The notes beneath the pieces are model-generated. The model searched no databases. It saw only the letters and a list, made by a program, of their open reading frames with translations, and was not told the DNA's origin. A program made the translations under genes and the position numbers. Below, piece by piece: positions 55,901 through 61,717 of a stretch of 64,000 bases of DNA. The stretch is from Bacteroidota bacterium (GTDB taxonomy: Bacteria; Bacteroidota; Bacteroidia; UKL13-3). Location of the stretch: NCBI GenBank assembly GCA_030680835.1, contig JAUXUD010000057.1, forward strand, positions 88,855-152,854, written 5' to 3'. Position 1 is the stretch's first letter, and each line of letters starts with the position of its first letter.

Positions 55901-58551
55901 GCAGTTGTGGGCACGCAATTTCTGATTATATTGCTGTCGATGGTACAATCGCTTAAACCTCTTACGAAAATACCTGCCTGGTTTGCAATGCCACCAATAT
56001 AGGTTGTATTTTCTGTCCCACCCGGAGCTATGGTACCCCCAATAATATTACTCTTTATTAATGTAAACGTTGATAAGCCGGGAGCCATCACCACAATACC
56101 ACTTCTTACCGCCTGAATATTGTTACCAACAAAACTCAAATTAGTTAAACCGGTAGTTAATGCTACCAAAGGAGTACCCGCTGTCATGAAATTACCTACA
56201 TAAATACCCATTCCGGTATTCGGAGCAGTAGGTGTTGAATTTCCAATAATATTGCAATTCCGGATACCCACATCAGCACTGGCTGTGTCAACCGGGGTAA
56301 TACCAATTACCCTGGAGTTGGTATTGGTTGCCAAAGGTGGGAAACTAATAGTTAAGCCTTTGTTGGCACCTCCGTTAAAAGAAACATTTCTGGCACCCAT
56401 AAACCGTACAACGGAACCGTTATTAATAAGGAGCGCGTTGGGTATGGTAATTGTAAATGACACATTGGCCTCTGAAGCTATTTCCACCGGAATTCCAATA
56501 TTGGATCCCGGATAATCGATGATGGCAGGTAAATAACCTGTTTCACCTGCATAACCACTTGAAATTTGAAGCGTAACTTTTCCTGAGCCTCCCACTCCAT
56601 AATGATTTAAATAATCAAGTGCCTGGGCAAGCGTTTGGAAACTTCCGTTTTGGTTCAATATAGTTGGCGGGCTGTAAACACCACTGTTAACAAGGTATGT
56701 TCTCGGACCTACTAAAGCAATATTTGAGTTGGTTGAATCACCATTATCCCACAGATGGCAACCCATGGCAGTAAACCTTCCCAAATTGTTACGCAGGTTT
56801 CCAAAAATATCTACATTTACTTTAAAGCGAATGCTGTCGAAAACACTCTGGTAAAAAGTAAATAGTTGAAACAAATTAACACCTGTATTAAAAGTAGCAT
56901 GGTGTTTGCCACTGGCAACCGTTAAATCGGAGTCGTTTTTAAAAGGAGGAATTGTTGAGCTTGAAACCGAATCGCCGCGGTTGTAAAAACTCTTCCAGCC
57001 TTTAAGTGCTGAATAATCTTTAAGTCCTGCTCTGCCCATAAAGGCGTTGCCCCCGTCGAAGGTAGTGGTATAGTAATTGTTAAAACCGCAATATCTGAAT
57101 GGGTTGATAGTACCGAGCACACAAACATTATAGGTAGTATAACCGGTAGTGTTAACCGTAGTTCTGCCCATGCTCATGGCAAATGAATTGTTCATCATAA
57201 TAAGTCCGCCGGTTGTAGTAGATGATGCTACAAAGCAAGCAGCAACAGCATTAGTTGGCAATGTTGAACCTGTTAAATTTACAGAATTAAAAAACACCTC
57301 AATTCCTGCCAAAGGCGAAATATCATTAATTAAAATTCCAATCGGGTATTGGTAAGCGGCTAAATTATTTTGTGCATTTGATGCCGATAATTTTGAGATC
57401 GAATTATTTGCAATTACAATACGTAAATGCTGGTTATGCAATATTGAATTCATTACAACAATACCGGCAACCCCACCTGAAGAAGTATTGTTTAAATTAT
57501 AAATGGTATTGCGTGTTACCTGAATATTTGAATCGAGTGAAAAGTTACCGGCCTCATTATTTAAATAGATACCTTTAAAGTTCATGCATGAAGCAACTGT
57601 ATTCCTGATGATATTGTTATCAATGATTCCCCCTTCAGCACAACTTAAATAAATTCCTGAAGCATTAGCTCCACCAATAAAAGCGGTGTTTGCCGGGTTA
57701 ATCGGATTTACATAATCTCCGATAATATTATTGGAAATATTCATGTTTTTATCCTGGTTGTTGATGGCATTTCCCAGGCCTTTATAATATACTCCATTTT
57801 GTACGGCCATAATCTGGTTACCAGTAACGGTAATATTTTGATTTCTGGCTAAAGCTGCTACGGAACCTGCAGAAACACCTCCAAAATAAACACCTGCAAA
57901 AGTACTGACAAAAGTGGCTGAAGAGTTACCTACAATTCTACAGTTTTTTACTCCCAGATACTGACATCTCTGACCGCTGGTAGGAATCATATCTATAACC
58001 CGGGAAGTGGGTTGATTTGCATTTGAAGGCATGCTGAACGTAAGATTGCGTCCACCGGTACCGTCATCTCCATCGATGCTAAAGTACCATGCTGCATTCA
58101 TTCTCACCAGTGCCTGGTTGGCACTGATAAATGCCGAAGTTGTAATGGTAAAACTCTGACCCAGATCCGGCTTTAAAACGATCGGACTATTCTGGTTCCA
58201 GTACATATTTGGCCAGCCTCCCACGCCCGCAGGATTACCAATATTTATGATACCGGGTTCAACAGGATTATATCCGCTTTTCAATAAAATCGTAACCTGG
58301 CCTGTTGCACTTTGCGAAGTGTTCATTCCATATTGGTTCAGATACGTGAGTGCGCCGTATGAAGGTCCTGTAATTGCACCTGTTAAATTGGCAAAAGTGT
58401 CAACAGGGGCTACATAATCATTACCTCCATTAACAATGTAAGTAGTGTTGTTTAACAACCCTTGTGAGTGCGCATTTTGCAGATTAAAAAAGCCCAACAG
58501 GCCCAATAATAAAACGAAGCGCATAAAATTTAATTCGTACTTGTATTTCAT
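49984..58551 (-). CDS. Giant secreted beta-helix/PKD protein with T9SS type-A sorting domain
   Basis: A 2855-aa surface protein. Signal segment about 8-30 (VLLLGLLGFFNLQNAHSQG). Three homologous modules of about 570 aa follow (roughly 33-616, 617-1181, 1182-1750), each opening with TY(I/L)(V/I)N and a YLN-x-YG/QG segment, and each continuing with right-handed beta-helix repeats (NNIIRN, RNCNIIGNS, GIYL). Next comes a jelly-roll/MAM-like domain (about 1870-2000: YYNSFEGVNNPIWAV), then at least five PKD-type domains (WYFGDGTT, WYWGNGQN, WNFDDNSG, WTWGDGKT, WEMGDKA). The last ~80 aa (AYPNPFANTATIGFE ... YKQLMKQ) are a type-A CTD. Probably an adhesin or polysaccharide-binding protein. Confidence 0.87.
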   Translation of the reverse strand: MKYKYELNFMRFVLLLGLLGFFNLQNAHSQGLLNNTTYIVNGGNDYVAPVDTFANLTGAITGPSYGALTYLNQYGMNTSQSATGQVTILLKSGYNPVEPGIINIGNPAGVGGWPNMYWNQNSPIVLKPDLGQSFTITTSAFISANQALVRMNAAWYFSIDGDDGTGGRNLTFSMPSNANQPTSRVIDMIPTSGQRCQYLGVKNCRIVGNSSATFVSTFAGVYFGGVSAGSVAALARNQNITVTGNQIMAVQNGVYYKGLGNAINNQDKNMNISNNIIGDYVNPINPANTAFIGGANASGIYLSCAEGGIIDNNIIRNTVASCMNFKGIYLNNEAGNFSLDSNIQVTRNTIYNLNNTSSGGVAGIVVMNSILHNQHLRIVIANNSISKLSASNAQNNLAAYQYPIGILINDISPLAGIEVFFNSVNLTGSTLPTNAVAACFVASSTTTGGLIMMNNSFAMSMGRTTVNTTGYTTYNVCVLGTINPFRYCGFNNYYTTTFDGGNAFMGRAGLKDYSALKGWKSFYNRGDSVSSSTIPPFKNDSDLTVASGKHHATFNTGVNLFQLFTFYQSVFDSIRFKVNVDIFGNLRNNLGRFTAMGCHLWDNGDSTNSNIALVGPRTYLVNSGVYSPPTILNQNGSFQTLAQALDYLNHYGVGGSGKVTLQISSGYAGETGYLPAIIDYPGSNIGIPVEIASEANVSFTITIPNALLINNGSVVRFMGARNVSFNGGANKGLTISFPPLATNTNSRVIGITPVDTASADVGIRNCNIIGNSTPTAPNTGMGIYVGNFMTAGTPLVALTTGLTNLSFVGNNIQAVRSGIVVMAPGLSTFTLIKSNIIGGTIAPGGTENTTYIGGIANQAGIFVRGLSDCTIDSNIIRNCVPTTALSNGFNGIQLDEPGSPNFNAVNVYRNFVYQIKTTNGTGATGIRVTLGSTDGNRNIALVNNFIGSIIGNGTSSGFSNLNPTGIVLDAPTASTGVVNIGISLAHNTVNLTGTGLGAANSGSAALLIGVNIKGGVASNNNIFGNRINKLSATGKRYAVLIGSLVSPFTTANILPFACNNNNYFVEGNGPTNTIYNIIGAYNNGVTDRVNINDWRAFTALAPAPAGSDGNSFNWINTFKTDTTPDVVLINAGIVPGGASFVTGICTDIYGNARYGCTGGSTSVTRWVGAAEVGLPYPSLQGNYTYLINGIDNPPTPSYPTPSATNGTFKTVRAAINYLNSQGVDDPGFGGLRTIRMELASGYVGETDTFFTPITVLDYPRQSPNRPVVLGIAAGRTDTIRIVSAINPGIVANLSVIRFSGCKNFSIDGNSGTGRNLTIMTPPAFNLNSNKVVDIISGINTISSTTPATTNNGIRNCNLIGTSSTTNNFNFAAVYSGGLVTPSNALVGDNNNNTIQNNFIGAVQYGVYLRGSSSRINMDNGNQVVGNSIGGTIAPGGTSNTNYFGGVTNAAGIYLLAQANITIATNSIKNNIPGYQAPRGIELATIPVLFTALDSFVYIRANTINNINSNMGGGAYGIYINFGTDATNINHGIEISNNMISGITSLGTSSTGTGFALNPYGIFLDAAVNMGNNFNMNTDVKLYFNSVNLGAGTTLTAGNSLSAAFGMTAQIRSGITSKNNIFQSRLGSATTSTQAYAVAVGGTLNPFVISDYNSYYASITSGTAASMGSNVSTLPVFYNQWFDIMSFTRQDTMSITTQAPFTNDNNLFIPGNISSNLYHAGISIPGYTTDINGTGRFIIPSIGAHEFASNNSYLDNIAPRLFNVTDPTACASGPINVYFNIYDQQLSADTFYYKINGGSVVAIQASFNSGTLRRYTIPAQTAGTLIEYRVTAIDYVTPPNLGVYPTGKIWDTLSTGLTIFPYYNSFEGVNNPIWAVQTLSGGAVWEIGASGSPLSPPLGARTGIKTALFRSSIMPAGASARLVSPCLDLSNMTSPTLRFYMSQNSDLPLKRDSIAVTLSAGGNYWTNPLKIMKRVNEDYSLPGWIKVEVCLAQFIASGMRIGIEGFSSGTGQNILIDDITIYDDVQTQTFTPKVFSSCFSDSVRITVANPDERFEYTVFNMANNQIFTSKPGDGTSMTIGFKAPAIDTIRYYVVASNTISQAINTGFGGGFVTCKNIMPDTSTAYINRFYNGPFVTAGTPFNGSFNAGDGNNPDGAKIGDTITYQFVPPTFYTNANYGTLWSIPSVTAVTSINFVPFTNFTFVAPSGTNPGYIRIICPANMLDSSIIFNFKFRILASSCDSSFNRMLHVALSPVADFVHTPATNLCAKNDIVFNATTSTKPANNFPFNYGWYFGDGTTAFVENPTKQYDSAGTYQVRFILTDRYGLSSQKVINVTILPSPIVNFTTTVPCSGDSTIFTPTAQPAGSTFLWFMPNFTNQTREVAKYNFPKYDTAYDVGLRITNSSGCYGNLVKNMYVFARPTANFTTSPHCLSTNVPVNNTSSIPTGALGATWYWGNGQNSLGAQPSYKYPVSGTYTATLKVSSSFGCQDSMVKTVTVYDRPFVSFNIGNPCVGQGDQTVFNNTTAFAGGAQNLDYVWNFDDNSGTSTLQNPTHAYLGITSTGAPKRVTLLAVDKINGCRDSAGVNLDLFYKPTAQFATSPPSSICENSVLTVINTSYTIDQGIFTCGWTWGDGKTDVACNINHTYTDAGLYNISLIITTLNGGCKDTAFSPIEVVKAPALSISALRIDSIHYPYCLNNFRFTSSIDSGTYVWEMGDKAKTKKNTRICEHVYPDRGYFTVTLTVLDKNGCTIVQTYTDSVYCGVGIQEQLAQQFNLVAYPNPFANTATIGFELEKAANIKITVMDMMGRVIKVNDAGKMQSGKHQFNLDESNFGASATYLIKVEIDGESIYKQLMKQ

Positions 58552-58623
58552 ATGTTAAAAAAAATTATCTGTATATCTTGATTACCAAAGTTAATTAAAA
58601 GAGAATTAATTGCAAACTTTTTA

Positions 58624-58651
58624 TTTTATTAATCAAAAAAAATTAATAAAA
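58624..58651. repeat. AT-only inverted repeat after the OstA-like gene
   Basis: TTTTATTAAT (58624-58633) is exactly complementary to ATTAATAAAA (58642-58651) around an 8-base A-rich loop. It lies 11 bases downstream of the OstA-like gene stop (58662) and upstream of the giant gene start. The stem is weak because it has no GC pairs; a terminator role is uncertain. Confidence 0.45.
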
Positions 58652-58661
58652 TATTTACTTT

Positions 58662-60167
58662 TTATTGAAAATAAAGCTTTTGTGGCCTTCTTTTTTCCTG
58701 CCATTTAAATCCATTTAATCTCAATTCTTCGGGTTTTAACTCATCCAGGGTATACATGGTGGCTTCGGCATCTTTAATAAATACTGCCTTTTCCATTTGT
58801 CCTCTGCTAAAACTAAATACCATTTCACTGCAATCAATCTTGTTAATTCCGATATATCTCAAACTATCTTCTTTTTCATAATGAATGCTTTGGGCATTTC
58901 CGTATACATACATAATTTTAATGCTGGTGCTGTCCATATTTCCAAACATATTTTTTCCTTTTATCTGGTTATAATGCGCACCCTTTTCTTTGCTGACTAA
59001 GAAGGCATCGTTGAGAAAATTAAATGAATCGAGTTTGCCTTTATTGATGAAGAAAATAATTGTATCGGCTGATACCTGATTTTTTCCGCTCCAGATAACG
59101 GGTTTATGATATAAGCGCATCGATGAATCGTCGCTCATATAAACCAGGCTATCGCATACCGCCTGTAAATCGGGTTTAAATAATTTTACCTGATGAAACG
59201 CTTTTAACATCTGTTTTTGATTGCGCTCTTTTTGAAACAACAATAAGGTATCTGCAAACAAAAACAAACTATCCTGTTTACCCATGAGTTTAATGGCATA
59301 ACTTTTTTTATTTACATAACTGATATTGGTCCTGCCGTTTGATTGTCCGTAATCGCCGTACAGATGAATTTTTTGTGCCGAATCATATATGTGTATATTC
59401 CTGAACGCCTTACCCAGACGGGCTTTACGATCGTAGAACAAGCTATCGGCCGACAACATGGTTTTGTCGGTAAACAGTACTGCATTTCTGCTGAATTGCG
59501 ACAAGTCCTTCACCGTATTGTACCAGCCATTTTCACAAAATATTTCTTCGCTTTTGCCTTTAATATTTGTTGAACCAAAAAAATAGGCGATTTTGGTAAA
59601 CGTATTATACATCAGGGTATCGCTTTTAATTGTGTAATCGGGATTCACAAGAACCACATTTCTTTTAAAGAAAAACTCCCGCTGTCGTGAATAATAATAT
59701 CCGATTTCACTGGTAAGTTTATTATCGGTGCTGATGATGGTCCCTCCATTTGTATAGTATCCCAACTGGTTGTTTAAATCATAATCGAGTTGCTGGGTCG
59801 ATAAAGTCATGCTCTTGTCAACCATCTGAACATCTTGGGTAATAAATGCTTTCCGGGTATTTCCATCATACAATAAATAATTGCCGGTTATGGTAACACT
59901 ATCATTATGGTTAATCCTTACATTTGAAAAAGCCTCTACTTTATTTTCGGTTTCATACAGCAAAGCACTGTCACAGTACATCCATGTATTTTGATGTTTC
60001 ATTTTTACGTTACCGATTAGCTTACTTATTTGTACCCCTCCGGTTTTAATATATTCGAAATTATTTGCTCCCAAAATCTCAACTTTGCTTCTTGATTGAG
60101 CATACACAGCCAGGCCGGTAAATAAACTAAAAGTCAATAAAAGTGTTTTTCTTAAAAAGTGTAGCAT
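58662..60167 (-). CDS. OstA-like (LptA/LptD N-terminal fold) periplasmic protein
   Basis: A 501-aa exported protein with signal peptide about 1-23 (FSLFTGLAVYAQ). The body is a beta-jellyroll of the OstA type, in which strands repeat in patterns such as NVKMKHQNTWMYCDSALLY, KVEAFSNVRINHNDSVTITGNYLLYDG and DVQMVDKSMTLSTQQLDYD. The family includes LptA and the N-terminal domain of LptD, which carry lipopolysaccharide across the periplasm. This long stand-alone form without a barrel is common in Bacteroidota and its exact place in LPS transport is inferred. Divergent from tilS with only 35 bases between starts. Confidence 0.82.
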   Translation of the reverse strand: MLHFLRKTLLLTFSLFTGLAVYAQSRSKVEILGANNFEYIKTGGVQISKLIGNVKMKHQNTWMYCDSALLYETENKVEAFSNVRINHNDSVTITGNYLLYDGNTRKAFITQDVQMVDKSMTLSTQQLDYDLNNQLGYYTNGGTIISTDNKLTSEIGYYYSRQREFFFKRNVVLVNPDYTIKSDTLMYNTFTKIAYFFGSTNIKGKSEEIFCENGWYNTVKDLSQFSRNAVLFTDKTMLSADSLFYDRKARLGKAFRNIHIYDSAQKIHLYGDYGQSNGRTNISYVNKKSYAIKLMGKQDSLFLFADTLLLFQKERNQKQMLKAFHQVKLFKPDLQAVCDSLVYMSDDSSMRLYHKPVIWSGKNQVSADTIIFFINKGKLDSFNFLNDAFLVSKEKGAHYNQIKGKNMFGNMDSTSIKIMYVYGNAQSIHYEKEDSLRYIGINKIDCSEMVFSFSRGQMEKAVFIKDAEATMYTLDELKPEELRLNGFKWQEKRRPQKLYFQ

Positions 60168-60177
60168 GATTTGAAAC

Positions 60178-60185
60178 CAAAACTA
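60178..60185 (-). promoter_or_regulatory. Putative -7 promoter box of the OstA-like gene
   Basis: The minus strand reads TAGTTTTG, matching TAnnTTTG, ten bases upstream of the ATG at 60167. It is back-to-back with the tilS box, one base apart. Confidence 0.42.
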
Positions 60186-60186
60186 A

Positions 60187-60194
60187 TATTTTTG
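60187..60194 (+). promoter_or_regulatory. Putative -7 promoter box of tilS
   Basis: TATTTTTG matches TAnnTTTG and ends eight bases before the tilS ATG. Its upstream half would overlap the OstA-like gene start, implying mutually exclusive or coupled firing of the two promoters. Confidence 0.42.
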
Positions 60195-60202
60195 AGCATT
60201 AA

Positions 60203-61540
60203 ATGAATCTTTTAAACGAATTTAAGCAGTATATTCAGGAAGAAGAACTTTTTGAGTCTCACAATCAGCTTTTAGTAACTGTAAGCGGAGGCGTGGATTC
60301 TATGGTTTTATTGCATCTTCTGGTAGAAACAGGTGCTAAAATACAGGTTGCACACGCTAATTTTAACCTCAGGGGTGCTGAAAGCGAAGCGGATGAAGAA
60401 TTGGTAACCCGCTTTTGTACTGAAAAAAACATTCATTTGCATTCAAAAAAATTTGATACCCATAAATATATGCTAAGTAGTGGTTTGGGATTGCAGGAAG
60501 CTGCCCGAAACCTTAGGTATAGTTGGTTCAACCAATTGCTGCAGGAAAATAAACTGGATTATATTTTAACCGCACACCATGCAAACGACCAGGCCGAAAC
60601 CCTTGTTTTTAACCTGATAAGAGGTACGGCTGTAAACGGACTGGCAGGAATAAAAAACAAACACGAAAACAAACGGAGGCCTCTTTTATTTGCAACAAAA
60701 GCTCAATTAACAGAATATGCATACGAGCACCATATTGTTTTTAGAAACGATTTGTCAAATAGCAAAGACATGTATTCACGCAATTATATCCGGCTTCATG
60801 TAATTCCGCATCTCTTAAAAATTAATCCTGCATTCGTAAAACAAACCCTGCATTTTAGCCGCCTGATGCAGGCAACATCGCATTATTATCATATAGGCAT
60901 AAATGACAGCAGAAACTATTTACTAAAGAGCACGGATGAAAAAACCGGGATTGATTTGAATAAATTATGTACTGAACCCTATCCTGAACAATTGTTATAT
61001 GAGTTCATCCATCCTTTTGGTTTCAACTTTATTCAATGCACTCAAATTCTTAAAGCCTGGAAACAAAACAAAACAGGGGCAGTTTTTTTGACCCAATCTC
61101 ATCGGGCACTGCTGAACCGGAAAGAATTATTATTGGAGCCTAAATTGTTTGAAAAAGTATTTCATGTAATCAATGAATTTCCATTTGCGTTAACTTATCA
61201 GAATCGGGTTATGCGTTTTACGCTTCAACCTTATTCAAATTCTTTTTGTTTTGAACCCGGTTTATTTTACCTCAATGCGGATGAACTTGTATACCCGTTA
61301 ACCATCCGTTCCATCGAAACGGGAGATCGGTTTGTGCCTTTGGGAATGCAGCATTCCCGAAAAATTTCAGATTACCTTACCGATAAAAAAGTGGACCGGT
61401 TCAGCAAAGAAAAAGCACTTGTGCTGGTTCAGAAAGAAAAAATGATTGCAGCTTTATTACCTTATCAGATTTCGGATTTGGTAAAGGTTAAAGATACTTG
61501 TAAAATGGTATTGGTAATTGAAGTGGAGCATGGGGAATAA
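60203..61540 (+). CDS. tilS: tRNA(Ile)-lysidine synthase
   Basis: Converts the wobble cytidine of the CAU-anticodon isoleucine tRNA to lysidine, so that it reads AUA. The 445 aa fit the long form. PP-loop SGGVDS at 28-33, HANFNLRGAESEADE, ILTAHHANDQAET with the conserved helix, LRYSWF, and a C-terminal TilS_C domain (about 370-445: LTIRSIETGDRFVPLGM, KISDYLTDKKV) are visible. Starts at ATG 60203. Convergent with a T9SS cargo gene; palindromic 41-bp repeats lie between. Confidence 0.96.
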   Translation: MNLLNEFKQYIQEEELFESHNQLLVTVSGGVDSMVLLHLLVETGAKIQVAHANFNLRGAESEADEELVTRFCTEKNIHLHSKKFDTHKYMLSSGLGLQEAARNLRYSWFNQLLQENKLDYILTAHHANDQAETLVFNLIRGTAVNGLAGIKNKHENKRRPLLFATKAQLTEYAYEHHIVFRNDLSNSKDMYSRNYIRLHVIPHLLKINPAFVKQTLHFSRLMQATSHYYHIGINDSRNYLLKSTDEKTGIDLNKLCTEPYPEQLLYEFIHPFGFNFIQCTQILKAWKQNKTGAVFLTQSHRALLNRKELLLEPKLFEKVFHVINEFPFALTYQNRVMRFTLQPYSNSFCFEPGLFYLNADELVYPLTIRSIETGDRFVPLGMQHSRKISDYLTDKKVDRFSKEKALVLVQKEKMIAALLPYQISDLVKVKDTCKMVLVIEVEHGE

Positions 61541-61598
61541 AGCATGGGACGTCTGTTCCCCTACCATTGATTATTGTGGTATTTCAAAAAGAGAATAT

Positions 61599-61716
61599 GC
61601 AATCCGACAAAATTTTGTGTTAAACCAGTAAGGGCGGATGCGATCCGACAAAATTTTGTGTTAAACCAGTAAGGGCGGATGCGATCCGCCCGTACCAGTT
61701 ATAACACAATATTTTG
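61599..61716. repeat. Two 41-bp tandem repeats leading into a long hairpin
   Basis: Units 61599-61639 and 61640-61680 are 41 bases each and differ at one base (third position A/G). The second unit then folds back on 61681-61716: GGGCGGAT (61673-61680) with ATCCGCCC (61684-61691) around a 3-base loop, continuing outward imperfectly to pair CAAAATTTTG (61649-61658) with CAATATTTTG ending at 61716. The right arm ends one base before the stop codon (61718-61720) of the convergent cargo gene. A REP-like palindromic element is likely. Confidence 0.82.
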
Positions 61717-61717
61717 A

